A DNA stretch of 64,000 nt, from positions 1-64,000 of the forward strand of contig NZ_MRZJ01000008.1 of the NCBI RefSeq assembly GCF_002994445.1, given 5' to 3'. The notes beneath the pieces were generated by a model. That model made no database searches, was not told the origin of the DNA, and was given only the letters and a program-made list of their open reading frames with translations. Positions within the stretch are counted from its first letter, which is position 1. The number at the start of each line of letters is the position of its first letter. The translations under genes and the position numbers were made by a program. Shown in pieces: positions 20,105 to 29,514 of this stretch. Source of the DNA: Staphylococcus simulans. GTDB lineage: Bacteria > Bacillota > Bacilli > Staphylococcales > Staphylococcaceae.

Positions 20105-21586
20105 ATGTATAATTTTGATTTCGTACCCTATCAAGCGAACTTAGCCATTAATATTATCTTGATAGCGTGCTTTGTATTAAACCTTATCTTCGCATTTACT
20201 ATTATTTTTATGGAAAGAAGATCAGCAGGTTCGATTTGGGCATGGATTCTAGTACTTGTATTTCTGCCTGTAATTGGATTCATTCTCTATTTACTGCTCG
20301 GCCGTCAAATCCAAAAAGATCATATCTTCTCATTAGACGAAGAAGATCGAATTGGTTTAGAGGCGATTGTCAATGAACAATTAGAGGCATTAAAGACATC
20401 TGAATTCTCTAAAGGGAACCATGAAATCGTTAAACACAAATCAATGGTACAAATGTTGTTGTACAATAACTCCGCATTCTTGACTACAGACAACGAAATG
20501 ACCATTTTTACAGATGGCCATGAAAAGTTTGATGCATTAATTAAAGATATCGAGAATGCCAAAGATTACATCCATATCGAATATTACATATTCAGAAACG
20601 ATAAGCTCGGAAAACGCATTTTACAAGCTTTAGAAAACAAACTGAATGAGGGCTTAGAAGTGAAGATGCTGTATGACGACATGGGTTCCAGAGGTTTAAC
20701 ATTGAAAGACTTTGATGAATTCCGACGTAAAGGCGGACAAGTAGAATCTTTCTTCCCTTCTAAACTGCCTTTGATAAACTTCCGTCTCAATAACAGAAAT
20801 CACCGTAAAATAGTAGTAATCGACGGCACAATCGGCTATGTCGGCGGCTTTAATGTCGGAAAAGAATATTTAGGTTTATCTAAACGTTTCGGTTACTGGA
20901 GAGATACGCATTTAAGAATTGTAGGAGATGCGGTCAACGCTTTGCAGCTGCGTTTTATATTAGACTGGAACTCGCAAGCAAAACGTGACAATATCACGTA
21001 TTCAGATCGCTACTTCCCTGATATTGATACAGGCAGTTCCATAGGGGTGCAGATTGCATCCAGCGGTCCAGACGAAGAATGGGAACAAATTAAATACGGT
21101 TACTTGAAAATGATTACTTCAGCGAAGAAATCTATTCAAATTCAGTCCCCTTACTTTATTCCAGACCAAGCCTTTATGGATGCTGTGTCTATTGCAGCGC
21201 TCGGCGGTGTTGACGTTACCATTATGATTCCGAACAAACCGGATCATCCTTTCGTCTTCTTTGCAACATTAAAAAACGTAGCATCACTGCTTGCTTCTGG
21301 GGTAAAAGTATATCATTACGACAACGGCTTCTTGCATTCGAAAATGATGATTATTGATGATGAAGTCGCAAGTGTCGGTACCGCGAATATGGACCACAGA
21401 AGCTTTACACTGAATTTTGAAATCAATGCGTTTATTTATGATAAACAAATTGCTATGCAATTACGTGATCAATTCGACAGAGATTTAGAGCTCTCTTCTG
21501 AACTAACACAAGAACGTTATAGCCAGCGCAGTCTTTGGGTAAAATTCAAAGAAGCTATCGCGAATTTGATTTCACCTATTTTATAA
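20105..21586 (+). CDS. cls: Cardiolipin synthase
   Basis: A membrane phospholipase-D-type enzyme of 493 residues that condenses two phosphatidylglycerols into cardiolipin. Two N-terminal transmembrane helices (about 12-35 and 42-62) are followed by two HKD motifs: HRKIVVIDG with YVGG, and HSKMMIIDD with VGTANMD. Both are intact. The S. aureus homologue at this place is cls2. It is followed 22 bases later by an HD-domain gene. Confidence 0.96.
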   Translation: MYNFDFVPYQANLAINIILIACFVLNLIFAFTIIFMERRSAGSIWAWILVLVFLPVIGFILYLLLGRQIQKDHIFSLDEEDRIGLEAIVNEQLEALKTSEFSKGNHEIVKHKSMVQMLLYNNSAFLTTDNEMTIFTDGHEKFDALIKDIENAKDYIHIEYYIFRNDKLGKRILQALENKLNEGLEVKMLYDDMGSRGLTLKDFDEFRRKGGQVESFFPSKLPLINFRLNNRNHRKIVVIDGTIGYVGGFNVGKEYLGLSKRFGYWRDTHLRIVGDAVNALQLRFILDWNSQAKRDNITYSDRYFPDIDTGSSIGVQIASSGPDEEWEQIKYGYLKMITSAKKSIQIQSPYFIPDQAFMDAVSIAALGGVDVTIMIPNKPDHPFVFFATLKNVASLLASGVKVYHYDNGFLHSKMMIIDDEVASVGTANMDHRSFTLNFEINAFIYDKQIAMQLRDQFDRDLELSSELTQERYSQRSLWVKFKEAIANLISPIL

Positions 21587-21608
21587 ACCAAAAGGAGTAT
21601 GACCTAGA

Positions 21609-22268
21609 ATGAATCAATATCAACAATTAAAAGCAGCTGAAACTTATATGCGAGACTTCCATGAATCAGACAGTTCAGGCCATGATATTGCGCATGTAAT
21701 GCGTGTCGTACGTATGGCATTATTCATCTCTGAACAAGAAGGTTACGGCAATCCTTTTATCATACAAATGGCAGCTTTATTGCATGACACAGTTGATACT
21801 AAACTCACAGATGAAACAACAGCGCTATCTGACCTTCAATCCTTTTTAAACCGTATTGAAGTAAAAGAGAGTCTTCAGCAGAAAATCTTAGACATTATTT
21901 TAAATATCAGTTACCGAAACGGTACTAATGAACATAAACAGCTTTCTCCTGAAGGCTATATTGTCAAAGATGCAGATCGCTTAGATGCCATCGGTGCAAT
22001 CGGTATTGCACGTACTTTCCAATTTGCCGGCCACTTTAATGAACCGATGTGGGAAGGCACAGTACCTGATGATATCAGTCCAGACCAAACGCTAAAAGGC
22101 TACAATCCTTCAGCCATCAAACACTTTTATGACAAACTCTTTAAATTAAAAGATTTGATGCACACTGAAACTGCCAGCTACTTAGCTCAGCGCAGACATC
22201 AGTTAATGGAACAATTTGTCAAAGCTTTCTTTGAAGAATGGGACTTTGGCAATGATTACGAAGTATAA
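21609..22268 (+). CDS. HD-domain phosphohydrolase
   Basis: A 219-residue HD-superfamily protein with the metal motifs SGHDIAHVMRV and ALLHDTVDTK, and a later KDADRLDAIG (HD fold helix). Such proteins are metal-dependent phosphohydrolases of the YedJ/YpgQ type, often acting on nucleotides; the substrate is not predictable. An AAAGGAG site lies upstream, and it is probably co-transcribed with cls. Confidence 0.85.
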   Translation: MNQYQQLKAAETYMRDFHESDSSGHDIAHVMRVVRMALFISEQEGYGNPFIIQMAALLHDTVDTKLTDETTALSDLQSFLNRIEVKESLQQKILDIILNISYRNGTNEHKQLSPEGYIVKDADRLDAIGAIGIARTFQFAGHFNEPMWEGTVPDDISPDQTLKGYNPSAIKHFYDKLFKLKDLMHTETASYLAQRRHQLMEQFVKAFFEEWDFGNDYEV

Positions 22269-22274
22269 ATAATA

Positions 22275-22318
22275 ATGCCCGCTGTTACGCAACGAAGCAT
22301 AAAAGCGGGCATTTTTTT
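22275..22318 (+). terminator. Terminator after the HD-domain gene
   Basis: Nine-base perfect arms ATGCCCGCT/AGCGGGCAT (22275-22283 and 22304-22312) followed by seven T. Confidence 0.93.
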
Positions 22319-22326
22319 GTACTGTT

Positions 22327-22839
22327 TTATTGTAAAGAATGCGCTAATATATAATCAGTTTGTCGTTCTTCTCCCATCATGAAATCATGTTCTGTAATCT
22401 TTTTAAAACCGAGATGCTCGTAAAATCCGATGGCTTGCGTATTTTTCTCCCAAACCCCCAACCAAATACTTTTCTTGCCTTCTTCAACCGCAAACTTAAT
22501 CGCAAAGTTCAATAATTTCTTGCCATAACCGTAACGTTGATAGTTCTTTAAAATATATAGGCGTTCGATTTCAATAGAATCCGATGCGACATCTTCAGTT
22601 TGTGCACCAGGTCCATTCATTTTCAAATAGCCGACTATTTTATCATTGTCGTATAAAAAGTAAAAATAAGAATGCGGGTCTTCAAGTTCACTGCGCAATT
22701 GTTCTTCAGTAAAAGATGAATCTAAATATGCTTTTAAATTCTCAGGCTGGTTCATTTCTCTGAAAGTATCGTCAAAAGTTCGATAACTGATGATTTGCAG
22801 TTCCTTTATATCTTCGGTTGTTACTGATTTAATTTCCAT
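22327..22839 (-). CDS. GNAT family N-acetyltransferase (PaiA-like)
   Basis: A 170-residue single GNAT domain. The acetyl-CoA-binding segment is LYILKNYQRYGYGKKLLNFA, followed by the WLGVWEKNTQAIGFYEHLGF motif typical of the PaiA-type polyamine acetyltransferase subgroup. The acceptor is not certain. It is monocistronic, has a TTGGAGG site and converges on the HD gene. Confidence 0.85.
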   Translation of the reverse strand: MEIKSVTTEDIKELQIISYRTFDDTFREMNQPENLKAYLDSSFTEEQLRSELEDPHSYFYFLYDNDKIVGYLKMNGPGAQTEDVASDSIEIERLYILKNYQRYGYGKKLLNFAIKFAVEEGKKSIWLGVWEKNTQAIGFYEHLGFKKITEHDFMMGEERQTDYILAHSLQ

Positions 22840-22903
22840 TGGTTATATACCTCCAATTAGATAGCGCTTTACTTGTCTATTCCCTAATTGTGTTATCTTA
22901 AAG

Positions 22904-22934
22904 AAAAAAATCAGCTGCGAATCGCAACTGATTT
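22904..22934 (-). terminator. Terminator after yidC
   Basis: Minus-strand stem AAATCAG/CTGATTT with an inner TGCG/CGCA hairpin and seven T (22904-22910). Confidence 0.9.
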
Positions 22935-22946
22935 TCTCAATTCATA

Positions 22947-23822
22947 TTACTTTTTCTTTTTGTTTTTCTTGCCTATTACTTGTGCGCCTTTGTTTTTGCC
23001 TTTTCCATCTTTGCCGTATTTCTCTTCATACGCTCTAATCATAGGTGCAACTTCTTCTTTTGCTTTCTTAGAGTAGTACGCATTTGCGACATATGTTTGA
23101 ACAATCAAGAATGCGGCACTGACTGACCAGTATAAACCTAATGCCGAAGCTGAACTTAATGAAACCCAAACGATCATAATCGGTGAAATAATCATCATCA
23201 TGTAACTCATTTGTTTTTGTTCAGGCGGCATACTGAATGTTGAAACATAAGCTTGTAAGAAATAAAGCACGCCGGCAATAATTGTAATCCAAATATCTGG
23301 TTTAGCTAAGTTGAACCATAAGAAATCCGGATGTTCTGTAATTCCGCCCGGTGACGGATATTTCAATACGAAGAATAATCCCATGATGACCGGCATTTGG
23401 ATCAACATCGGCAAACATCCAAGCATACTTTGCATTGGATTCATGTCGTATTTTTTATAAACTTCCATCATTTCTTGGTTAGCAGCCATTTTATCTTCTT
23501 GTGTACGTGCACGTTTAACTTTTTCTTTTACTGCATCCATATCTGGTTTTGCGATAATCATTTTTTCACGCATTAAATGACTATTCTTATAGTTAGAAAG
23601 CATGAATGGCAGAACGATAATACGGATTGCTAAAACTAAGACGATAATCGCTAATCCATAATCGTTATTGAAACTAGAGCCTAGCCAGTGGATAACGTTA
23701 TCCATGTTTTTTACAAATGTATTATAGAAGAAACCTGTTCTGTTCTCAGGTTTAGAATAATCACACCCTGCAAGAAACACCATAACCCCAAGTAGCAAAG
23801 GCAATAATGCTTTTTTATTCAT
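22947..23822 (-). CDS. yidC: Membrane protein insertase YidC
   Basis: Oxa1/YidC insertase that places membrane proteins alone or with SecYEG. It has a lipoprotein signal peptide with lipobox LAGC (Cys20), then about five membrane helices, and a basic tail ([18 protein letters not shown]). The start at ATG 23822 follows GAGGTGG and gives 291 residues, the usual length; the earlier in-frame Met adds residues before the signal peptide. Confidence 0.95.
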   Translation of the reverse strand: MNKKALLPLLLGVMVFLAGCDYSKPENRTGFFYNTFVKNMDNVIHWLGSSFNNDYGLAIIVLVLAIRIIVLPFMLSNYKNSHLMREKMIIAKPDMDAVKEKVKRARTQEDKMAANQEMMEVYKKYDMNPMQSMLGCLPMLIQMPVIMGLFFVLKYPSPGGITEHPDFLWFNLAKPDIWITIIAGVLYFLQAYVSTFSMPPEQKQMSYMMMIISPIMIVWVSLSSASALGLYWSVSAAFLIVQTYVANAYYSKKAKEEVAPMIRAYEEKYGKDGKGKNKGAQVIGKKNKKKK

Positions 23823-23910
23823 TTTTCCACCTCTATTGGTATTATTCACATAAAAATAATTTTATCACATTCTATGAGGTGTAGAAAACAAAAACATAAA
23901 ATTAACAGCA

Positions 23911-24549
23911 TTATTTAAAATATTGTAAGAAATTTTGGACGGTTGCTTGAATATCTGAACTTTGTGCAATGGCAGAAATCACAGAAACACCTTGTGCATG
24001 TGTTTTGGCAACTTGAGCAGCATTCTCCATCGAAATTCCGCCTATCGCAACAATCGGCACACCTTTTGTAGCCTTATGCAGAATTTCAATCATTTCTGTA
24101 CCGACTGGAGCACTAGCATCTGCTTTTGAACCTGTTTTAAAGATAGGTCCGACACCGATATAATCGATATCAGTCAAATCTGATTGTGCTAATTCTGCTT
24201 CGTTCCCTACACTTAAACCGATAATTTTACCATTGAATTGATTTTTAAACGAAGCAACAGAAGCATCATCTTGCCCAACGTGAATACCATCTGCATCAAT
24301 AGCTTCGGCTAATACTACATCATCATTGACAATAAACGGTACATCATAGTCATGACATAATGCTTGAAGCTTGCGTGCTAACGCTGTTTTTTCTTCTCCT
24401 GTTTTCGCATTTGGTCCTTTTTCTCTGAATTGGAATAAAGTAATACCGCCTTCTAAAGCTGCTTTAAGTACTTCTTCAATCGTTTTGCCTTCAGGCACAT
24501 CTTGTGTCCCGCAAATAAAGTAAACTTTTAAATCTTCAGGTTGAAACAT
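23911..24549 (-). CDS. thiE: Thiamine-phosphate synthase
   Basis: TIM-barrel enzyme joining HMP-pyrophosphate and thiazole phosphate to thiamine phosphate. Motifs include FQFREKGPN, VNDDVVLAEAIDADGIHVGQ and IGVGPIFKTGSK. I start it at ATG 24549 (GAGGTG upstream), giving 212 residues and leaving one base between it and thiM. It is the last gene of the TPP-riboswitch-controlled operon. Confidence 0.96.
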   Translation of the reverse strand: MFQPEDLKVYFICGTQDVPEGKTIEEVLKAALEGGITLFQFREKGPNAKTGEEKTALARKLQALCHDYDVPFIVNDDVVLAEAIDADGIHVGQDDASVASFKNQFNGKIIGLSVGNEAELAQSDLTDIDYIGVGPIFKTGSKADASAPVGTEMIEILHKATKGVPIVAIGGISMENAAQVAKTHAQGVSVISAIAQSSDIQATVQNFLQYFK

Positions 24550-24550
24550 C

Positions 24551-25348
24551 TTATTGCACCTCTTGTACTTTGCTGTTTTGAACCACCGCATCATGATCAA
24601 TACGATATAACGCATCAATAAATTGAACTAAGAAAGTACCTGGCCCTTTCGTTTCGCTCAATTGTTCTGCACGTTCTGCCGCAACATTATATACAGAAAC
24701 CGCTTCTGCCAAATCATCAATGTCAGGATTTTCATTTCTGAATAAGAATGCGCCTACCACAGCACCTAACAAGCAGCCTGCACCCGTAATTTGTGTTAAA
24801 AAGCGTGAACCGTTATTGAGTTTTATTACTTTGTTGTTATGTGCAATAACATCTGTTTCGCCTGTTAACACAATCGCTGTTTTGTACTGTTCATGTGCTT
24901 TCTCAGCAATGCTGACTACATCTAAACTTTCGTCACTGTCTGTCCCTTTCATTGTAGTCGTTTCATCAATTAAAGTTAAAATTTCTGAAGCATTGCCTTT
25001 AATGACTGTAGGGCGAATCTTTTGCAAGAAATATTTGCAGAAATTTTTTCTGTATTGTGATGCGCCGACTGCGACCGGGTCAAAGACTAAAGGTGTGTTT
25101 GTTTCATTCGCAATTTTGCCTACTGATAACATAGCATGTTCTGTATCTTTCGTCAGTGTTCCAATATTAATCAATACCGCACCTGCATGCGGATAAAAAT
25201 CTTTGGCTTCTTGCGGTGCTTCACTCATAGCAGGACTCGCTCCTAAGCTCAGCAGACCATTTGCGGTAAAGTTCTTAACGACATCATTTGTAAAGCAAAT
25301 CACTAATGGATGTTCTGATCTGATTCTATCTAAAATGTTACTCATCAT
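24551..25348 (-). CDS. thiM: Hydroxyethylthiazole kinase
   Basis: ThiM phosphorylates the thiazole alcohol for ThiE, a salvage activity. The ribokinase-like fold over 265 residues shows NDVVKNFTANGLLSLGASPAM near the N-terminus and the anion-hole motif TGAGCLLGAVVGAF with the catalytic Cys region. It overlaps the thiD stop by 11 bases. Two adjacent ATGs are possible starts. Confidence 0.95.
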   Translation of the reverse strand: MMSNILDRIRSEHPLVICFTNDVVKNFTANGLLSLGASPAMSEAPQEAKDFYPHAGAVLINIGTLTKDTEHAMLSVGKIANETNTPLVFDPVAVGASQYRKNFCKYFLQKIRPTVIKGNASEILTLIDETTTMKGTDSDESLDVVSIAEKAHEQYKTAIVLTGETDVIAHNNKVIKLNNGSRFLTQITGAGCLLGAVVGAFLFRNENPDIDDLAEAVSVYNVAAERAEQLSETKGPGTFLVQFIDALYRIDHDAVVQNSKVQEVQ

Positions 25349-26159
25349 CTAAACCTACTTTCTTCATATAAGCAAAATGGTTCACAGGACCTCTGCCTTG
25401 GCCGATTTCAGGTGTATATTTAATACTTAAAGCAATAAAGTCTTTGGCTTTTTTCACAGCATCGTAAATAGATTTTCCTTTTGCTAATTCTGCTGCGATA
25501 ACTGCTGAGAATGTGCAGCCTGTACCATGTGTATGCTTCGTATCATAGCGTTCGCTTTCAAAGACCTCTAATCCTTCTTTGGTGAATAGATAATCTTTTG
25601 CGATTGCATCATTTTCAATATGTCCGCCTTTAATCACAACACCTTTGCATCCGATATCTTCAATAAAGACTTTTCCTGCTTTTTTAATTGCTTCTTCATT
25701 GTCTAGTTTGAAGCCGACAATTTCTTCTGCTTCAGGCAAATTCGGTGTCGCAACATCTGCCAGCGGCAATAAAATACTTTGCAGTGCATGTTTGCCTTTG
25801 TCATCCATTAAAGCGTCTCCGCTTTTTGCCAGCATTACCGGATCAATAACATATGGAATGTCAGGATGCTGCTCTAAAAAGCTGCGGATTAATTCCATCA
25901 TTTCTTTGGTCGCAATCATCCCTGTTTTAATCGCTTGCGGCAACTCATCATCAAAGACACTGTCGAGTTGTTCTTTAAGCCAAGTAATGTCTAAGTTATG
26001 AATATGCTGAACGCCTTTAGTATTTTGTGCCACGATACTTGTAATAGCTGCCATTCCGTATACGCCGCATGCATGAAATGATTTCAAGTCTGCCATGACA
26101 CCTCCGCCGCCTGTCGGGTCAGTACCCGCAATTGTTAATGCTATTTTTGGTTTATTCAT
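25338..26159 (-). CDS. thiD: Hydroxymethylpyrimidine/phosphomethylpyrimidine kinase
   Basis: Ribokinase-family enzyme making HMP-pyrophosphate in two steps. The N-terminal [18 protein letters not shown] and the C-terminal [17 protein letters not shown] motifs are intact. I start it at ATG 26159, which follows GGAGG and overlaps the tenA stop (ATGA), giving 273 residues. The earlier Met in frame lies inside tenA and has no ribosome site. Confidence 0.95.
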   Translation of the reverse strand: MNKPKIALTIAGTDPTGGGGVMADLKSFHACGVYGMAAITSIVAQNTKGVQHIHNLDITWLKEQLDSVFDDELPQAIKTGMIATKEMMELIRSFLEQHPDIPYVIDPVMLAKSGDALMDDKGKHALQSILLPLADVATPNLPEAEEIVGFKLDNEEAIKKAGKVFIEDIGCKGVVIKGGHIENDAIAKDYLFTKEGLEVFESERYDTKHTHGTGCTFSAVIAAELAKGKSIYDAVKKAKDFIALSIKYTPEIGQGRGPVNHFAYMKKVGLDDE

Positions 26160-26842
26160 ACTCTTGTTCCTCCAAATTTCCATTTTTCGCTTGTATAGGC
26201 CATGTTAAAGAAGTTGCGTTCATGGACTGTACTTTGAAGATAGTTATCTCTGACTTCTTGTTTTTCGTGTTCTGTCATGTTTTGTGTCAATGTATTCATC
26301 AGCTGATTCAAAACATCGATTAACGGATCCATCTCAGTTTGATAAAATTCAAACCATTTTGCTAAAACAGAATCTTTGTTTAGCGAAGCATCTTGCATTG
26401 CACGTTTGGCAACTTCTGCGTAGACGTAAGGACAAGGTGCCATAGCCGCAATCGCATATGCCGCATTTTCATGTGCATAAACGTTGTAATACATATGTTT
26501 AATATAGTGGTCTCCGCTTGGCGGCCAAACCTTCTCTTGTACTATTTCTTTATAAGGTTCTCCGACATACTCTGCCATAAACTCATGTGCTTCCACTTCA
26601 CCATTGACGATGAATTGAATTTGTTCGACTAAGAAGCGTACATTTTCTAAGTCAGGCATTTTTGGAATTAATAAAGCATAGATATTAGCAAACTCTCTTA
26701 AATAAGATGCATCTGCTCTTAGATATTGTCTAAGCGCTTCTTTATCTATTTGTGCTTTCAGTAAATCTTGAATGAAACCATCGTGATAGATTTCATCAAT
26801 AATGGGTTGTGCATCTCTTTCTAATGTTTCAGCAAATGTCAC
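26156..26842 (-). CDS. tenA: Thiaminase II / aminopyrimidine aminohydrolase TenA
   Basis: TenA hydrolyses aminopyrimidine thiamine breakdown products for salvage. It is an all-helical protein with the active-site cysteine in [14 protein letters not shown]. An ATG at 26857 directly abuts the terminator T-run and holds the GGAGG inside its own first codons, so I start at GTG 26842, eight bases after GGAGG, giving 228 residues. First gene of the tenA-thiD-thiM-thiE operon. Confidence 0.93.
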   Translation of the reverse strand: MTFAETLERDAQPIIDEIYHDGFIQDLLKAQIDKEALRQYLRADASYLREFANIYALLIPKMPDLENVRFLVEQIQFIVNGEVEAHEFMAEYVGEPYKEIVQEKVWPPSGDHYIKHMYYNVYAHENAAYAIAAMAPCPYVYAEVAKRAMQDASLNKDSVLAKWFEFYQTEMDPLIDVLNQLMNTLTQNMTEHEKQEVRDNYLQSTVHERNFFNMAYTSEKWKFGGTRV

Positions 26843-26862
26843 TTTTAATTCCTCCATAAAAA

Positions 26863-26891
26863 AACTGCTTTCCTGAGACAGAAAAGCAGTT
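26863..26891 (-). terminator. Riboswitch-controlled terminator before tenA
   Basis: Minus-strand hairpin AACTGCTTT/AAAGCAGTT (26883-26891 with 26863-26871) followed by seven T. It lies between the TPP aptamer and tenA. Its 5' arm carries the same AACTGCT as the aptamer's P1 5' arm, so the P1 3' arm can pair with either, giving an on/off switch. Confidence 0.9.
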
Positions 26892-26927
26892 CATACTTTT
26901 AGAATTATAGCGTTCTTTTATATGGCC

Positions 26928-27011
26928 ACTACTTTCCTACGTTGGTATTAACCAAATCAGGTTTTAAGGGTCTAGTATTACTATCTCAGCCTTTACGGCG
27001 CCCCCAGCAGT
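26928..27011 (-). promoter_or_regulatory. TPP riboswitch aptamer (THI element)
   Basis: On the minus strand all conserved THI-box parts appear in order: GGGGGCGCC, the CTGAGA loop, ACCCTTAAAACCTGAT, and TAATACCAACGTAGGAAAG. P1 pairs ACTGCT (27006-27011) with AGTAGT (26928-26933). It precedes a terminator and the thiamine salvage operon, so thiamine pyrophosphate should switch the operon off. Confidence 0.96.
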
Positions 27012-27037
27012 TTTATTAAATTTGTCTTTACAAACTA

Positions 27038-27066
27038 AACATATCAAAGCAGCTCCATCGTTGCAA
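27038..27066 (-). promoter_or_regulatory. Predicted promoter of the thi operon
   Basis: The minus strand has TTGCAA (27061-27066), a 17-base spacer and TATGTT (27038-27043), about 27 bases upstream of the aptamer. Confidence 0.55.
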
Positions 27067-27081
27067 TATTTATGATTCACG

Positions 27082-27110
27082 AAAAAAGCCGAGACGATTG
27101 TCCCGGCTTT
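27082..27110 (-). terminator. Terminator after the LysM/IsaA-like gene
   Basis: Minus-strand stem AAAGCCG/CGGCTTT with an inner GAC/GTC pairing and a run of six T. Confidence 0.9.
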
Positions 27111-27151
27111 ATATATTCTATGAAATTAATTTCAATATTATGATTGAAGTA

Positions 27152-27907
27152 TTAGAAGCCCCAAGCACCTAAACCTTGTGCATTGTATGCTCTAACTGCT
27201 GAGTTGATTTGATCGTCAACACTTGAAGTTGAACCCCAACCTGGCATTGTTTGGAATAAACCTGAAGCACCTGATGGGTTGTATGCATTAACTTGACCAT
27301 TTGATTCACGTGCAATGATTTGTTCCCAAACTGATGCTGATACGCCAGTACGTGCTGCCATTTGGCTTGCTGCGTAAGAACCTTGAGCACCCGCAGTGTT
27401 ACCGTTTGCTAATCTTACAGAACCGCCGCCATGGTATGTTGGTTGGCTGTAAGAAACTTGAGGTGCACTATAAGATTGTTGCGGTGCATTGTATGATTGT
27501 TCAGGCGCATTATTAGATTGCGCTTCAGTGTAATTATTATATGATACTGTTTGTGTATTATAGTTGTAGTTGCCTTCAGATTGAACAGCTGTTTGAGTTG
27601 TAGCTGTTTTCTTAGGTTCTTTTACTTTTAAGCTTTCATCAACTAAGATAAGATCAGATTTTTTCTTGTTCCATTTTTTTAAATCTTTAACTTCAACATC
27701 GAATTTTTTAGCGATTTTATTTAAAGTGTCACCTTTAACTACAGTGTATTCACCTTTTTCATTTAAAAACTTTTCTGCTTCTTTTACTTTTTTCGCATGT
27801 TCAGCCGGTGTAGATGATTTTGCTTGTACGTCATTTGCTTGGAATCCTGTTGCTAATACTGCTGCAGCAGCTGTCACCGCTGTTGATGCTACTAGTAATT
27901 TCTTCAT
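27152..27907 (-). CDS. Secreted LysM-domain protein with IsaA-type transglycosylase domain
   Basis: A 251-residue exoprotein. A Sec signal peptide (cleavage likely after VQA, residue 29) is followed by one LysM wall-binding domain (about 53-96, [16 protein letters not shown]), a low-complexity [13 protein letters not shown] linker (110-160), and a C-terminal lytic transglycosylase-like domain ending LGAWGF with catalytic Glu201 in ARESNGQ. The C-terminal 90 residues match S. aureus IsaA closely, but IsaA has no LysM. A perfect WalR box lies upstream. It may correspond to one of the Sce exoproteins named in S. carnosus. Confidence 0.88.
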   Translation of the reverse strand: MKKLLVASTAVTAAAAVLATGFQANDVQAKSSTPAEHAKKVKEAEKFLNEKGEYTVVKGDTLNKIAKKFDVEVKDLKKWNKKKSDLILVDESLKVKEPKKTATTQTAVQSEGNYNYNTQTVSYNNYTEAQSNNAPEQSYNAPQQSYSAPQVSYSQPTYHGGGSVRLANGNTAGAQGSYAASQMAARTGVSASVWEQIIARESNGQVNAYNPSGASGLFQTMPGWGSTSSVDDQINSAVRAYNAQGLGAWGF

Positions 27908-28020
27908 GTAATATATGTCCTCCCATAAGGTGTTTGTTTAATAAGATTAATTTCTTATCTTTATACTATCATTCTTTCAATTCAGGTGGGTTACAACCAT
28001 ATATATATTTCGTTTCATAT

Positions 28021-28037
28021 ATTACATCTATATTACA
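28021..28037 (-). promoter_or_regulatory. WalR (YycF) box upstream of the LysM/IsaA-like gene
   Basis: On the minus strand TGTAAT-N5-TGTAAT, an exact fit to the WalR consensus TGTWAH-N5-TGTWAH, 114 bases before the start codon. A further TGTAAC half-site lies 26 bases downstream (27990-27995). Confidence 0.8.
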
Positions 28038-28075
28038 AAAAGGCAGATTACCTCGCCTATCGGAGATAACCTACC
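28037..28075 (-). terminator. Terminator after sceD
   Basis: A thirteen-base-pair minus-strand hairpin with G-T pairs (28063-28075 with 28042-28054), an eight-base loop and five T. Its T-run touches the WalR box of the next gene. Confidence 0.82.
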
Positions 28076-28116
28076 TTGATTTATCGTTCTATATCATTAT
28101 TAATAATTCGTTTGAA

Positions 28117-28803
28117 TTATGCAGTAACCCAGTGAGATGCACCTGCGCCACCGTCATATAATTTAACAGCTGCTGCATCTTGTACTGATTCTGGAGCTGA
28201 TGCTGGTGATTTACCTACCCATTCAGCTGGTGCTACTGAATCCCAAGTTGATTGTAAGAATTGGAATTTACCTGCTGCACCTGATGAAGGGTTGATAGCG
28301 TGGATGTCGCCACCTGATTCACGTTGTGCAATTGCACGTAAGTGATCATTTAAACCAACTGATGAACCAGAGCTTGCTTGTTGTTGAGGTGCTGCTTGTT
28401 GTGCTGGTGCTTGTTGTTGTGGAGCAGCTTGTTGTGCTGGTGCTTGTTGAGTTGCTGTTTGAGCTTGTGGTGCTGCTTGTTCAGCTGCAGGAGCTTCTTG
28501 TGCTGCTGGAGCTGCTTGAGTTGTAGTTTGAGCTGCTGGTGCGTTACCGCCTGCTTGACCGTAACTCCAAGTCCAGTAAGTACCGTCTGAGTTGAAGTTG
28601 AAGTCTAAACCGTTATATTCAAAGCTAATATTATAAGCGCCTTCTTGTACAGGGCTTTCATTTAATTGTTCAGGATTGTTTAAAGCTGTTTCTGCTAATT
28701 GTGCTTGATCTGCATTTCCTTGTTCAGATGCATGAGCGTTTGCTCCTACTCCTACTGCGAATAATGCTGCTGTTGCTGATGAAGCTACTAATAATTTTTT
28801 CAT
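28117..28803 (-). CDS. sceD: Secreted transglycosylase SceD
   Basis: Exoprotein of 228 residues: signal peptide (cleavage near AHA, residue 25), the [20 protein letters not shown] segment shared with IsaA and SceD, an Ala/Gln/Pro-rich linker (about 88-143), and a C-terminal transglycosylase-like domain with QRESGGD (Glu162) and [15 protein letters not shown], ending GASHWVTA. This matches S. aureus SceD in order and sequence. It should cut peptidoglycan glycan strands during growth. A WalR-like box lies upstream and a terminator follows. Confidence 0.95.
   Translation of the reverse strand: MKKLLVASSATAALFAVGVGANAHASEQGNADQAQLAETALNNPEQLNESPVQEGAYNISFEYNGLDFNFNSDGTYWTWSYGQAGGNAPAAQTTTQAAPAAQEAPAAEQAAPQAQTATQQAPAQQAAPQQQAPAQQAAPQQQASSGSSVGLNDHLRAIAQRESGGDIHAINPSSGAAGKFQFLQSTWDSVAPAEWVGKSPASAPESVQDAAAVKLYDGGAGASHWVTA
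28377..28451 (-). repeat. Ala/Gln/Pro repeat in SceD
   Basis: Two back-to-back copies of a unit encoding [11 protein letters not shown] inside the SceD linker, with near-identical bases. Such repeats can change length by slippage. Long frames in other phases here, rich in Leu/Val or Cys, are shadows of this composition. Confidence 0.8.
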
Positions 28804-29514
28804 TTCTAAAAATCCTCCTATAAGGTAAGTGTTTTTTTCGTGTGATTAATATCATCAATTTGCAATTACAACTATAACATCTGAAATCAGGGTGTAGGTT
28901 ACAGACAAATAAAAAAAACAGGCTTATTTTTACGTGTAAATTACATTAAAATAAAATAGTTAGATATCTTACTATCTCTCAAAAGACTTGTCATACCACA
29001 TTATCTTTTGATTTTCATCATTTTATCATGTAATATACATGTAATCTTTCAGACAATTAAACCTCTATATTACTCTTAAATGACATAAATATTACGTTAA
29101 ATATACTGAGTTTTTGATACTTATTTTAAGGTAATACCTCGGTTTATGTAAAAGAACCCTGCATAAAGTAAATTATACAGGGCTATTGTGAGTATTAATT
29201 TTAAAGAGTTGATATGGATTAAGTTGAAAGTACAAAATTTGAAGTGGAGCAAATCCAAGCATCTTTTATGCAAAGCTATGCTGTTGGACTTAATAGAATT
29301 TATATAAATAGAGTTTTGGGATGAGTTATAGGAAACTTCCTATAATAGAAAGAAGGATAGTTCTAACATCATAATGAATGTTTTTAATGAGAGGACAGCA
29401 TGATAGTTTGAACAGGATATGATTTGGCAATATCATGCTAAAAAATTTTGTTGCTATTTAAGATTAGGGAATTTGGCAGTTAACTTTTTGGATTTAATAA
29501 GAATGGCTGTTCAT
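28804..29514. other. 711-base gene-free stretch between the SSB paralogue and sceD
   Basis: No frame with a credible start and length is seen on either strand. It holds the sceD promoter region (to about 28950), a CCCTG/CAGGG stem-loop (about 29157-29185) whose minus-strand side is followed by a short T-rich run, and a palindrome TATAGGAA-AC-TTCCTATA (29327-29344). The rest is AT-rich and without recognised features. It may be the decayed remains of a lost gene, but nothing in it is identifiable. Confidence 0.6.
28929..28945 (-). promoter_or_regulatory. WalR-like box upstream of sceD
   Basis: Minus strand TGTAAT-N5-CGTAAA, one mismatch from the WalR consensus, 126 bases before the start. As at the LysM gene, a TGTAAC half-site follows exactly 26 bases downstream (28898-28903) and then a weak -35 and a -10-like TATAGT. 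Confidence 0.65.

Noticed and set aside
28326..28590. Leu/Val-rich and Cys-rich frames opposite sceD
   Set aside because: They are shadows of the Ala/Gln/Pro repeat coding; the SceD frame is the real one.
29327..29344. Palindrome as an insertion-sequence end
   Set aside because: No transposase frame, no matching second end and no target duplication seen.
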